Shown here piece by piece: positions 1-7,833 of a stretch of DNA of 39,518 bases. A program made the translations under genes and the position numbers. Each line of letters opens with the position of its first letter. Position 1 is the stretch's first letter. The notes below the pieces were generated by a model, which saw nothing but the letters and a program-made list of their open reading frames with translations, was not told the DNA's origin and did not search any database. The stretch comes from Marinomonas transparens (GTDB lineage: Bacteria; Pseudomonadota; Gammaproteobacteria; Pseudomonadales; Marinomonadaceae), in NCBI RefSeq assembly GCF_016463975.1, contig NZ_JAEMNX010000032.1, forward strand, positions 1 to 39,518, in the 5' to 3' direction.

Positions 1-3
1 TTA

Positions 4-582
4 ATGCTTTTGATGATCGATAATTATGATTCTTTCACTTACAACCTTGTTCAATACTTTCGAGAACTTGGTGTTGATGTGCGAGTTTATCGAAACGATG
101 AGATATCTATTGAAGAGGTTCGCAGTCTTGCGCCATCCCATTTAGTTATTTCTCCCGGTCCTTGTACGCCGAATGAAGCTGGAGTATCGATGGCGGCAAT
201 TAAGGCTTTTGCGGGAGAAATTCCTATCTTGGGTATTTGCTTAGGCCATCAAAGTATTGCCCAAGTCTTTGGTGGGGAGGTAATTCATGCTAAAAATGTC
301 ATGCATGGTAAGACCTCTTTAATTTATCACCAAGATACTTCTGTATTTTCAGGCTTAGTGAGCCCTTACTTCGCGACTCGTTATCATTCGTTAGTGGTAT
401 CATCTGCCTCCTTGCCGGATTGCTTTGAGGTTACGGCTTGGACACAAGATGAGGCGGGAGAGCGAGATGAAATAATGGGGATTCGGCATAAAACCCATGC
501 TATAGAAGGGGTGCAATTTCACCCTGAATCCATTCTGACAGAGGCAGGTCATGCCCTGTTAGCTAATTTTTTGACACGATAG
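4..582 (+). CDS. trpG: Anthranilate synthase component II (glutamine amidotransferase)
   Basis: Class I glutamine amidotransferase of 192 residues that supplies ammonia to TrpE for anthranilate synthesis; in many bacteria the same protein also serves PabB in folate synthesis. The catalytic triad is visible: Cys79 in GICLGHQ, and His173 and Glu175 in GVQFHPES. The N-terminal [12 protein letters not shown] motif is typical of TrpG/PabA. The ORF begins three bases into the window, so its ribosome binding site and any upstream trpE are outside. It is followed within 10 bases by trpD and then trpC, the trpGDC order known from pseudomonads and Oceanospirillales. The full length matches the family. 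Confidence 0.95.
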   Translation: MLLMIDNYDSFTYNLVQYFRELGVDVRVYRNDEISIEEVRSLAPSHLVISPGPCTPNEAGVSMAAIKAFAGEIPILGICLGHQSIAQVFGGEVIHAKNVMHGKTSLIYHQDTSVFSGLVSPYFATRYHSLVVSSASLPDCFEVTAWTQDEAGERDEIMGIRHKTHAIEGVQFHPESILTEAGHALLANFLTR

Positions 583-591
583 GGGATGCGA

Positions 592-1632
592 GTGGATATC
601 CAACAAGCAATTGCTGCCGTAGTAGAACATCAAGATTTAACCAGTGATGAAATGCGCATTGTGATGCATGACATCATGACAGGAAAAACAACGCCGGCGC
701 AGATTGGTGGTTTTCTAATTGGGCTAAGAATGAAAGGTGAAACCGTTGATGAATTAATTGCAGCGGCGCAAGTGATGCGAGAGCTATCGAGTAAAGTGGC
801 GTTGAATCTCGATCAGGTTGTGGATACCTGTGGCACTGGCGGTGATGGTGGCAACCTATTTAATGTCTCGACGGCTTCGGCATTTGTTGTCGCTTCAGCG
901 GGCGCTAAAGTGGCAAAACATGGTGGTCGTTCTGTGTCATCCAAATCAGGCAGTGCGGATGTATTAGAGCAAGCCGGAATTTATCTTGGTCTAGATGCTG
1001 AGCAAGTATGCCGTTGCGTGGAAGAGATTGGTTTGGGTTTTATGTTTGCTCCCAATCACCATGCAGCGATGAAACATGCAGTTGGTCCTCGTAAAGAAAT
1101 GGCAGCACGTACTATTTTTAATCTGCTTGGACCATTGACGAACCCTGCAAATGCTAAGCGGCAAGTAATGGGGGTCTTTCATCAGAAATGGGTACGACCG
1201 ATTGCGGAAGTGCTAAAAGCTTTGGGTAGCGAGCATGTGATGGTGGTGCATTCGGAAGATGGTTTGGATGAAATTAGCATTGCGGCACCGACTTATGTTG
1301 CTGAATTAAAAGCTGGCAGTATTTCTGAATACCGTATTTCGCCTGAGGATTTTGGTATTCCTCTGCAATCTGTAGATGCTCTTCAGGCGAATGATGCCAG
1401 TGAGAGTTTAGCCTTAATCAAAACAGCTCTGGAAGGCAAGGGTAAGGTAAACCCTGCTCGCGATATTGTTGCGTTGAATGCAGGAGCCGCTATTTATGTT
1501 TCTGGTGTTGCAAGCACTTTAGCGGAAGGTATTAATATTGCCGAGGACGTCATTGGTGGCGGTACAGCGAAAGTTAAAATGTCTGAGTTAGCGAGCTTTA
1601 CTCGTTGCTTTATGAATAATGACTCATTGTAA
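592..1632 (+). CDS. trpD: Anthranilate phosphoribosyltransferase
   Basis: Transfers phosphoribose from PRPP to anthranilate, the second step of the tryptophan branch, in the cytoplasm. The glycine-rich PRPP-binding segment DTCGTGGDGGNLFNVST is intact, as is KHGGRSVSSKSGSADVLE. The preferred start is GTG at 592 because AGGGGA at 581-586 sits five bases upstream. An ATG at 586 in the same frame overlaps that Shine-Dalgarno and would add two residues. From GTG the protein is 346 residues, normal for TrpD. It lies between trpG and trpC with short gaps and is surely co-transcribed with them. Confidence 0.95.
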   Translation: MDIQQAIAAVVEHQDLTSDEMRIVMHDIMTGKTTPAQIGGFLIGLRMKGETVDELIAAAQVMRELSSKVALNLDQVVDTCGTGGDGGNLFNVSTASAFVVASAGAKVAKHGGRSVSSKSGSADVLEQAGIYLGLDAEQVCRCVEEIGLGFMFAPNHHAAMKHAVGPRKEMAARTIFNLLGPLTNPANAKRQVMGVFHQKWVRPIAEVLKALGSEHVMVVHSEDGLDEISIAAPTYVAELKAGSISEYRISPEDFGIPLQSVDALQANDASESLALIKTALEGKGKVNPARDIVALNAGAAIYVSGVASTLAEGINIAEDVIGGGTAKVKMSELASFTRCFMNNDSL

Positions 1633-1652
1633 TAGATAGGAGCAATGACGTA

Positions 1653-2462
1653 ATGCAGGTAGAAACACCGACGATTTTAAAGAAAATTGTTGCTCGTAAG
1701 CATGAAGAAATTACTGAGCGAAAGGCTCGTACCTCTTATAGCAATTTAGAAGTCGCTGCAGCGGTTGCGAATGCGCATAATGCCCCTCGAGGCTTTGCTC
1801 AGGCATTAAAAAATAAAATAGCCGCAGGCAATGCGGCAGTGATTGCCGAAATCAAGCAGGCTTCGCCGAGCAAGGGTATTTTGCGTGATCCGTTTGTTCC
1901 TGCTGATATTGCTAAGTCATATGCAAAGGCTGGAGCGGCTTGCTTGTCTGTATTGACGGATAGTGACTTTTTCAAAGGTCATGAGGATTTCTTGGTTGAG
2001 GCTCGTGACGCTTGTGAGTTACCCGTGATCCGCAAAGATTTTATGGTTGATGAGTATCAGGTGCTGGAAGCAAGGGCCATTGGTGCTGATTGTATCTTAT
2101 TGATTGCTGCTTGTTTGAGTGGTGAAAAGCTACAAACACTGGATGAAATGGCGCGTGACCTTGGTATGGATGTGCTGGTGGAAGTGCATAACCGAGCTGA
2201 AATGGAGTTGGCGCTTCAATATACGCAAACTGAGCTATTGGGGATTAATAATCGAGATTTGCACACTTTTGAGTTGAGCTTAGATCATACCTTTGAGCTT
2301 ATGGGAATGGTGCCTGAAGAGCGTTTGATTGTTACCGAGAGCGGAATACATACCCGTGAAGATGTGGCTTTGATGCGCCATAAAAATATACATGCATTTT
2401 TGGTTGGCGAAGCCTTTATGCGTGCCGCGGATCCCGGTGCAAAGTTGGCTGAAATATTTTAA
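1653..2462 (+). CDS. trpC: Indole-3-glycerol phosphate synthase
   Basis: Converts carboxyphenylamino-deoxyribulose phosphate to indole-3-glycerol phosphate. It is a stand-alone TIM-barrel enzyme of 269 residues, not the TrpC-TrpF fusion of enteric bacteria. Family motifs visible in order are VIAEIKQASPSKG, the LSVLTDSDFFKG strand, the IRKDFMVDEYQ catalytic lysine segment, LLGINNRDL and VTESGI. TAGGAG at 1637-1642 lies ten bases before the ATG. The next gene starts 24 bases after the stop, so the OsmC gene is probably in the same transcript. Confidence 0.95.
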   Translation: MQVETPTILKKIVARKHEEITERKARTSYSNLEVAAAVANAHNAPRGFAQALKNKIAAGNAAVIAEIKQASPSKGILRDPFVPADIAKSYAKAGAACLSVLTDSDFFKGHEDFLVEARDACELPVIRKDFMVDEYQVLEARAIGADCILLIAACLSGEKLQTLDEMARDLGMDVLVEVHNRAEMELALQYTQTELLGINNRDLHTFELSLDHTFELMGMVPEERLIVTESGIHTREDVALMRHKNIHAFLVGEAFMRAADPGAKLAEIF

Positions 2463-2486
2463 TAGAAGAATTTAAAGGTTGAGAAG

Positions 2487-2894
2487 ATGAAAGCGAATGT
2501 AAGCTGGCAGGAAGACGTTCATTTTACGGCAGAAACGGGCTCTGGTTTTAAAGTAGAGATAGACGGCAATCAGGCGGCAGGACCTCGCCCCATGGAGCTT
2601 ATTCTGGCTGGTTTGGGGGGGTGTACTTCTTATGATGTGGTTGGTATTTTAAAAAAATCCCGTCAGGATGTGGTGTCGTGTGTGGCTCAAATTGAAGCTG
2701 ACCGTGCTGATGGCGTGCCTTCTGTATTTACGGAAATTCGAGTTCATTTTGTAGTGACTGGTCGTTCCCTGAAAGAAAAAGTAGTGGCGCGTGCCGTGAA
2801 ATTATCAGCTGAAGAGTATTGTTCTGCCTCCTTAATGCTAGAGCGAGGCGGTGTTAAAATTGTGCATAGCTTTGAGGTAATTGAAGCCGAGTAA
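2487..2894 (+). CDS. OsmC family protein, YhfA type
   Basis: A 135-residue OsmC/Ohr-fold protein that resembles Escherichia coli YhfA along its whole length, for example FVVTGRSLKEK followed by VARAVKLSAEEYCSASLMLE. The two cysteines expected of the fold are Cys46 (GLGGCTSYD) and Cys112 (EEYCSAS). OsmC proteins in general reduce organic hydroperoxides, but YhfA itself has no settled role. In E. coli yhfA is next to crp, and in Pseudomonas aeruginosa the same gene follows trpGDC and the crp homologue vfr. Here it directly follows trpC with no crp-like gene between. A strong terminator follows. Confidence 0.88.
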   Translation: MKANVSWQEDVHFTAETGSGFKVEIDGNQAAGPRPMELILAGLGGCTSYDVVGILKKSRQDVVSCVAQIEADRADGVPSVFTEIRVHFVVTGRSLKEKVVARAVKLSAEEYCSASLMLERGGVKIVHSFEVIEAE

Positions 2895-2924
2895 GTCGTT
2901 TACAAAGTTATCATTGCTTGAAAT

Positions 2925-2952
2925 AAAAAAAGAGCCGTTGGCTCTTTTTTTA
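2925..2952. terminator. Bidirectional rho-independent terminator between OsmC gene and tRNA-Arg
   Basis: The hairpin AAAGAGCC-GTT-GGCTCTTT is flanked by an A run on the left and a T run on the right, so it works in both directions. It ends the trpGDC-OsmC transcript on the plus strand and the tRNA-Arg transcript on the minus strand. Confidence 0.88.
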
Positions 2953-2961
2953 TGATTCTGA

Positions 2962-3037
2962 TGGTGTCCCCACCAGGACTCGAACCTGGAATAGCTGCTT
3001 AGGAGGCGGCCGGTATATCCTGTTTACCTATGGAGAC
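2962..3037 (-). tRNA. tRNA-Arg (anticodon CCU)
   Basis: A 76-base cloverleaf on the minus strand with CCA encoded at the 3' end. The acceptor arm GTCTCCA pairs with TGGGGAC with one G-U. The D stem is GGTA/TACC. The T arm is CCAGG-TTCGAGT-CCTGG. The anticodon loop CTCCTAA places CCU at positions 34-36, decoding AGG. The anticodon stem GCCGC/GCAGC contains one C-A mismatch (about 29-41), which is unusual. The gene has its own sigma-70-like promoter upstream and a terminator just downstream. Confidence 0.93.
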
Positions 3038-3050
3038 GCACGGTGTGCAT

Positions 3051-3079
3051 TTTATACATTAATAACCGAGGAATTACAA
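3051..3079 (-). promoter_or_regulatory. Sigma-70-type promoter of tRNA-Arg
   Basis: Read on the minus strand, TTGTAA (3074-3079) and TATAAA (3051-3056) are separated by 17 bases. Transcription would start about seven bases before the mature tRNA 5' end at 3037. Confidence 0.7.
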
Positions 3080-3115
3080 ATATAAGTAAGCATGGTATTG
3101 ATTCTTATGATGTTT

Positions 3116-3595
3116 TTAAGCTCTGCCTAAAGTGTGTTTACTGCTTATTGGTTTGGTTGAGCCTCTAGAAGTGTAGACTTTATTCTTACTGCTATGACCT
3201 TGTAGTAGTTCGAAAAGGTGTTTGTTACGCTTTTGTAGGGTGTTTAAGATGCGCGCATTGGTATGGTTTTTGGTTTTACATTCTCGTAACAGAAGGTCGC
3301 ATTCCTGCATTAGAAGCCGAATATGGTCCATAGAGCTGTCTTGTTGATCCAGCCAAACCTTAAATTCCTCTTCTGTTGGATTGTCTCTGTCTACAACATC
3401 AAACTTAATAAGAATGTTAATTCTTTTATTATTAAGTTGATTCATTTCATCGAGAAGGGATTTTTTTTGTTCGGAAAGGCTAACTATAGTGTCGCTGCTT
3501 AGTTCACCAAAAGCGACGCGCTCCTCATCAAGAAGCAAAGAGAGTTGCTTTAGTATCTCTTTGCTTCTAACAAAAATAGGTGTGATGGGGAGCAT
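3116..3595 (-). CDS. flgN: Flagellar chaperone FlgN
   Basis: A 159-residue, mostly helical and highly charged protein in the position and size of FlgN, the export chaperone for the hook-filament junction proteins FlgK and FlgL. Sequence conservation in this family is low, so the call rests largely on context: it lies 38 bases downstream of flgM on the minus strand, next to flgA, as in Vibrio and Pseudomonas. Segments such as LLDEERVAFGEL and SLSEQKKSLLDEMNQLN fit the long N-terminal helices of the FlgN Pfam family. It is probably transcribed with flgM from the sigma-28 promoter upstream of flgM. Confidence 0.82.
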   Translation of the reverse strand: MLPITPIFVRSKEILKQLSLLLDEERVAFGELSSDTIVSLSEQKKSLLDEMNQLNNKRINILIKFDVVDRDNPTEEEFKVWLDQQDSSMDHIRLLMQECDLLLRECKTKNHTNARILNTLQKRNKHLFELLQGHSSKNKVYTSRGSTKPISSKHTLGRA

Positions 3596-3633
3596 AAGGC
3601 GAACCGATTAAAGACAGTTGTGAAAACAAGAGT

Positions 3634-3945
3634 CTAGAATAATGAGTCCATAGACGCCATGTTATTCGCTAATTTTTGCGTGTCTATTTTGTATTCGCCT
3701 GCTGCAATGGAGCGTTTTATCTGATCAACTTTGTCCTGGTCAATGTCAGGAAGTTTGTTGATTTTTGACTGTTGACTCTGCAGTGTCTGCGCCGTACCGC
3801 TAAGTTTTACGGTATCCTTAGCCATGGTTCCGCCGTTTTGAACAGCTGGATTATCTTTCGAATTTCCTGCAACACCATCTTTTTGTGATCTCTCACTTTT
3901 AGCGATGTTGCCCTGATTTGATAACCCTGTAACGTTTATTGCCAT
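3634..3945 (-). CDS. flgM: Anti-sigma-28 factor FlgM
   Basis: A 103-residue protein that binds the flagellar sigma factor FliA (sigma-28) and keeps late genes off until the hook-basal body is finished, when FlgM is exported. The N-terminal half is Gly/Asn/Ser/Lys-rich and looks disordered, starting MAINVTGLSNQGN. The C-terminal half carries the sigma-binding helices, including DQDKVDQIKRSIAAGEYKID and LANNMASMDSLF, both typical of FlgM. A near-consensus sigma-28 promoter lies about 36-62 bases upstream of the start, implying feedback control of flgMN by the sigma factor it inhibits. Confidence 0.93.
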   Translation of the reverse strand: MAINVTGLSNQGNIAKSERSQKDGVAGNSKDNPAVQNGGTMAKDTVKLSGTAQTLQSQQSKINKLPDIDQDKVDQIKRSIAAGEYKIDTQKLANNMASMDSLF

Positions 3946-3980
3946 TGGGTTTTCCGCCTTAAATTATTCACCTGTTCTTT

Positions 3981-4007
3981 TTATCGACCAAGTCTGCGAA
4001 AACTTTA
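3981..4007 (-). promoter_or_regulatory. Sigma-28 (FliA) promoter of flgMN
   Basis: On the minus strand the sequence reads TAAAGTTT, an 11-base spacer, then GTCGATAA. This matches the enterobacterial FliA consensus TAAAGTTT-N11-GCCGATAA at 15 of 16 positions. It lies directly upstream of flgM. Confidence 0.88.
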
Positions 4008-4070
4008 ATAGAAAGTTTCGTCGATGGCTTTCTATATAAAGTAGCATAGGATTCGTCGCTAATCATCTAC

Positions 4071-4763
4071 TCAATAGTTTACAAGAACCTCACTGTCAGT
4101 TACAACTTTGGCGTATATAATTCGTTGCGAGCTAGTATTTTGAACGCGGATTTGTTGGTCTTTTGTTCCATTCTCTAGGGCAATACCGTTCATCTTTACT
4201 ATAATATTTCCACTTCTTGCCGTTATAAGAACTTGGTTGCCCTTTTTTATTAGGGTTGGCTGGTTGGTGAGAGCATCTGTAATGAAAGTGTTTATGCGCA
4301 AGTTGCGTGAAGCAATAAGGCCGTAAGGTGGTTCTTTTAGAGTAAAAACCTGACCGCGTAAACTGGTCAAGTCGACCTCACCAATATTGGTGTTGTTTTT
4401 GTTAATGACTTGCCCTCGGCTGATTTGGGTGGTGGTTTTTATTGCTTGAATCATGATGGATTGAGTAACAGGGGCAAAAGATTTCCAACTAGGAGTGTTG
4501 CATGCAATCACGTAGTTTGTTCGTTTGGTTGCCTCTGGTCTTTGGTTTTTGATTTGCAGGGTATTGTCCTGACACTTAGGTAAGTAACTGAGAGCGGCCT
4601 GATTATTTAATGTAATATTGATGTTGGCGTCAGGGTACAGCTTTTCAAGACGGGGAATCTCTACTTTATTTATATAGAGATTTATTTGCTCTTCAACAGA
4701 AGCGGCGAATGTAAAGCTGGCTTGGAAAAAAGCGAAGGCTATAATTAGCCCCATAATTCGCAT
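4071..4763 (-). CDS. flgA: Flagellar P-ring assembly chaperone FlgA
   Basis: A periplasmic chaperone for FlgI polymerisation into the P ring. From the chosen ATG at 4763 (GAGAG six bases upstream) the protein has 230 residues and begins with a signal peptide, MRIMGLIIAFAFFQASFTFA followed by A-S. The open frame extends upstream to 4826, but that start would bury the signal peptide. The C-terminal half has the SAF-type segment: ISRGQVINKNNTNIGEVDL, a RNLRINTFITDALTNQP segment, and the conserved KKGNQVLITARSGNIIVKMNGIAL ending. It is divergent from cheV and followed by flgM, as in Vibrio. Confidence 0.92.
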   Translation of the reverse strand: MRIMGLIIAFAFFQASFTFAASVEEQINLYINKVEIPRLEKLYPDANINITLNNQAALSYLPKCQDNTLQIKNQRPEATKRTNYVIACNTPSWKSFAPVTQSIMIQAIKTTTQISRGQVINKNNTNIGEVDLTSLRGQVFTLKEPPYGLIASRNLRINTFITDALTNQPTLIKKGNQVLITARSGNIIVKMNGIALENGTKDQQIRVQNTSSQRIIYAKVVTDSEVLVNY

Positions 4764-4900
4764 GATTGACTCTCTTTGTTTATGATTAATCTTTAAATAA
4801 GATATTAGTAAAGTAACGGAAATCACTTTATCATTGGATGATGTATTTTAACAATTATTGGGCTATATCCCATTTGACGTTTACACAGTAGGAGGCATTT

Positions 4901-5830
4901 ATGGCCGGAGTTCTCGATAGCGTTAATCAACGAACACAACTTGTTGGTGAGAACCGCCTAGAACTGTTGCTCTTTCGCTTGAATGGCAAGCAGATATATG
5001 GAATCAACGTTTTTAAGGTAAAAGAAGTTCTTCAGTGTCCTAAGCTGACGACTATGCCTCACAGTAGCCCTGTTGTTAGAGGGGTTGCGCATATTCGTGG
5101 TGGAACTATTCCTATTTTAGATTTAGGTTTAGCGACTGGTGCAAGCCCAATTGAAAATATTGACCTCTGTTTTGTGATTATTACTGAATACAATCGACGG
5201 ATTCAGGGTTTTTTGGTTCGCGGTGTAGAACGTATTGTTAATATGAATTGGAGTGATATCCAGCCACCTCCAAAAGGGTTGTCGAACGATAACTATCTAA
5301 CTGCGGTTTGTCAGGTCGATAAAGAAATGGTTGAAATTATTGACGTTGAGCAAATCCTTTCTGAAGTGGCACCTACTCGTCAAGATATTTCTGAAGGTAT
5401 TGTTGATGAAGGCGTTCAAGAGAATGCTAAGAAACATCATATTTTGATTGTTGACGATTCATCAGTTGCTCGTAAGCAGATTAAGCGTTGTATGGAACAG
5501 GTTGGTTTTGCAACGACGGTATTGTGTGATGGTCGTGAAGCACTGGAATACTTACAGGGCATGGTTGCTGACGGACTGGATGTGACAAATGAATTTTCCA
5601 TGGTTATTTCCGATATAGAAATGCCAGAAATGGATGGCTATACATTGACGACAGCGATTCGAAATGATAGCCGTTTACAGGATTTGTTTATTTTATTGCA
5701 TACTTCTTTGAGTGGTGTATTCAACGAGGCTATGGTGAAAAAAGTGGGCGCTGATGGTTTCTTAGCGAAATTTCAGCCAGATGAATTGGCAAGGTTGGCG
5801 ATTGAAACAGTACAAGTGCAGTCTGATTAA
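4901..5830 (+). CDS. cheV: Chemotaxis coupling protein CheV
   Basis: A 309-residue protein with two domains. A CheW-like coupling domain covers about residues 15-160 (motifs YGINVFKVKEVL, VVRGVAHIRGGTIPILDL). A response regulator receiver domain covers about 180-305. Receiver residues are all present: Asp185-Asp186, phosphoacceptor Asp238 in ISDIEMPEMDGY, Thr268 and Lys290. It links chemoreceptors to CheA and tunes signalling through phosphorylation. AGGAGG at 4889-4894 precedes the ATG. It lies upstream of cheR in the same direction, the cheV-cheR-flgB order seen in Vibrio and Pseudomonas. Confidence 0.95.
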   Translation: MAGVLDSVNQRTQLVGENRLELLLFRLNGKQIYGINVFKVKEVLQCPKLTTMPHSSPVVRGVAHIRGGTIPILDLGLATGASPIENIDLCFVIITEYNRRIQGFLVRGVERIVNMNWSDIQPPPKGLSNDNYLTAVCQVDKEMVEIIDVEQILSEVAPTRQDISEGIVDEGVQENAKKHHILIVDDSSVARKQIKRCMEQVGFATTVLCDGREALEYLQGMVADGLDVTNEFSMVISDIEMPEMDGYTLTTAIRNDSRLQDLFILLHTSLSGVFNEAMVKKVGADGFLAKFQPDELARLAIETVQVQSD

Positions 5831-5890
5831 TGTCTAGTATTGTGAATGCTTTTTTTCTTGAAATATTGATCCTGCCATTTTGGAGTTCTA

Positions 5891-6727
5891 ATGCTCAGTA
5901 GCACAAATGCAATTACGCCGAATGGTTACATAAGGTTTAGAGATTACCTACAGAAAGTATGTGGTATCTCGTTGAGTGATAATAAACAGTACCTTGTTGC
6001 AAGTCGTTTGGGGAAAACCTTAGAAAGAGAAGGTTTTTCAAAGATAGAGCAATTAGTAGATGCTCTAGAAAAGCATAGTAACAGTAAGCTTAAAGAAGAA
6101 GTCATTAATGCAATGACGACGAATGAAACGCTTTGGTTTAGGGATACGCATCCATTTGTCATCTTAAAAGAAAAAGTGTTACCAGAAATGACCAAGTCTG
6201 CGTTGAAAATCTGGTCCGCGGCTTCTTCTACAGGTCAAGAACCTTATTCAATTAGTATGGTCATTGAGGAGTTTAAAGCTGCTCGCCCCGGCGCATTGAA
6301 GATGGGAGAGAAAATAATAGCGACGGATATTTGTACAAATATTCTACAGCATGCTAAGCAAGGAGAATACGATAGCTTGGCTATTGCTCGTGGTCTTGGT
6401 GCAGATCTACAGCGTCGTTATTTTGATAAAATCAATGATTCTTCATGGAAAATCAAGCCTCAGTTGAGTTCTCGAGTAGACTTCAGGCATTTGAATCTGA
6501 TTGATTCATTTTCTGCTCTTGGTAAGTTCGATGTGATTTTTTGCCGAAATGTACTGATTTATTTTACTGCAGAACTAAAGCTAGATATTTTGAAGAGGAT
6601 GCATGCTTCTCTTAACCCAGGCGGCTATTTATTTTTGGGAGGATCTGAGGCATTAAGCGGTTTGTCATCTCATTTTGAAATAGTGCAATGCCATCCAGGG
6701 ATCGTCTATAGAGCAAAAACCTTGTAA
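5891..6727 (+). CDS. cheR: Chemoreceptor methyltransferase CheR
   Basis: A 278-residue S-adenosylmethionine-dependent methyltransferase that methylates glutamates on chemoreceptors during adaptation. The N-terminal helical domain ends with the family signature MTTNETLWFRD (about 75-85). The SAM-binding loop WSAASSTGQEPYS is at about 108-120. FDVIFCRNVLIYF and LFLGGSEAL are the later family motifs. GGAG lies five bases before the ATG. It is 60 bases downstream of cheV, probably in the same transcript, and a strong terminator follows. Confidence 0.95.
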   Translation: MLSSTNAITPNGYIRFRDYLQKVCGISLSDNKQYLVASRLGKTLEREGFSKIEQLVDALEKHSNSKLKEEVINAMTTNETLWFRDTHPFVILKEKVLPEMTKSALKIWSAASSTGQEPYSISMVIEEFKAARPGALKMGEKIIATDICTNILQHAKQGEYDSLAIARGLGADLQRRYFDKINDSSWKIKPQLSSRVDFRHLNLIDSFSALGKFDVIFCRNVLIYFTAELKLDILKRMHASLNPGGYLFLGGSEALSGLSSHFEIVQCHPGIVYRAKTL

Positions 6728-6767
6728 GGCTCCAAACGAGACGAGTAAAAACAACTAAAATTCAAGA

Positions 6768-6802
6768 CCCACCTATAATTTAATTTGTAGGTGGGTTTTT
6801 TT
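6768..6802 (+). terminator. Rho-independent terminator after cheVR
   Basis: An eight-base-pair stem, CCCACCTA/TAGGTGGG, with a 12-base AT-rich loop is followed by seven T. It separates the chemotaxis pair from the flgB operon. Confidence 0.88.
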
Positions 6803-6919
6803 ATGGGCTGCCTAATAGCTTCTTTATTGGGTTGAGTTCTCCGTGTTTTTGCTTGCCGCTTTTTGCCGTTTATAAGACCGATGATGATTAGGTTGTTGTT
6901 TTATATGGGTTTTATTTTT

Positions 6920-6936
6920 TGGCATTATAATTGCTA
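6920..6936 (+). promoter_or_regulatory. Sigma-54 (RpoN) promoter of flgBCDE
   Basis: TGGCATTATAATTGC has the -24 GG and the -12 GC exactly ten bases apart and agrees with TGGCACG-N4-TTGC at all but two positions. It lies about 45 bases upstream of the flgB start. In Vibrio and Pseudomonas the flgB operon is driven by RpoN with a FleQ/FlrC-type activator. No activator site was identified here. Confidence 0.8.
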
Positions 6937-6978
6937 TATTAGCTTTATATTAATTGTTTATTTGGTTTTGAGGGTGAG

Positions 6979-7368
6979 ATGGCAATTTCGTTTGAAAGTG
7001 CATTTGCAGGACATGATAAATCGTTAGAGTTTAGAAGTGCTCGGGCGGCAGTGCTTGCAAATAATATTGCGAATGCCGATACCCCAAATTATAAGGCCAG
7101 AGATATTGCTTTTGACTCTATGTTTGATACAGAGCGAAGTAAATTAGCACTTGCTGGTACCAACTCCAAGCATATCTCAGGTTTTTCAGGAGGCGAAGCG
7201 GATGATCTATTTTATCGAAATCCAAATCAGCCTTCGTTGGATGGGAATACTGTTGATATGCAGCGTGAGCAGGCTGAATTTGCACAGAACTCATTGCAAT
7301 TCGATTCCAGTTTTATGTTTTTAGATAGAAAAATCAGCGGTATGAAGAAAGCGCTGACAGGGAATTAA
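6979..7368 (+). CDS. flgB: Flagellar proximal rod protein FlgB
   Basis: A 129-residue proximal rod subunit. The rod/hook N-terminal signature is present as RAAVLANNIANADTPNYKARDI (about residues 23-44). The C-terminal ending, with LQFDSSFMFLDRKISGMKKAL, is typical. It is the first gene after the sigma-54 promoter. Its stop overlaps the next start in TAATG. Confidence 0.95.
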   Translation: MAISFESAFAGHDKSLEFRSARAAVLANNIANADTPNYKARDIAFDSMFDTERSKLALAGTNSKHISGFSGGEADDLFYRNPNQPSLDGNTVDMQREQAEFAQNSLQFDSSFMFLDRKISGMKKALTGN

Positions 7369-7823
7369 TGACTATGTCTTTAAGTAATATTTTCACCATC
7401 TCTGGCTCAGCAATGAGCGCGCAAACGGTACGTTTGAATACGGTTGCAAGTAATATGGCAAACGTAGACAGCGTGGCGAGTTCTGCTGATCGGACTTATC
7501 GTGCTCGTAAGCCTGTTTTTTCTCAGATGATGAATGACAATATGCGAGAGTATGGTTGGGGGAATGCCTCTATGGATAACAGTGGCGCGGGAGTTGGTGT
7601 AAAAGTAGATGGTATTGTGGAATCTTCGGCACCACTTCAGCCAAGGTATGAACCAGATCATCCCATGGCAAATGAAGAAGGCTATGTCTTTTACCCAAAT
7701 GTTAATCCAATAGAAGAAATGGCGGATATGATGTCGGCATCTCGGTCTTTCCAAACGAATGTGGAAATAATGAATTCAGCAAAAAGCATGATGCAGAAAA
7801 TGCTCACGCTTGGGCAGGCATAG
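7368..7823 (+). CDS. flgC: Flagellar proximal rod protein FlgC
   Basis: A 151-residue proximal rod protein. The N-terminal signature is SAMSAQTVRLNTVASNMANVDS, and the C-terminal family motif is FQTNVEIMNSAKSMMQKMLTLGQA. The start at 7368 overlaps the flgB stop and has AGGGA about five bases upstream. A second ATG at 7374 is possible. Confidence 0.95.
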   Translation: MTMSLSNIFTISGSAMSAQTVRLNTVASNMANVDSVASSADRTYRARKPVFSQMMNDNMREYGWGNASMDNSGAGVGVKVDGIVESSAPLQPRYEPDHPMANEEGYVFYPNVNPIEEMADMMSASRSFQTNVEIMNSAKSMMQKMLTLGQA

Positions 7824-7833
7824 GAGCTAAGAC

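Noticed and set aside
2962..3037. tRNA-Arg as an integration site for a mobile island
   Set aside because: tRNA-Arg genes are common attachment sites, but no integrase and no second copy of the tRNA 3' end was seen, and both sides hold conserved core genes.
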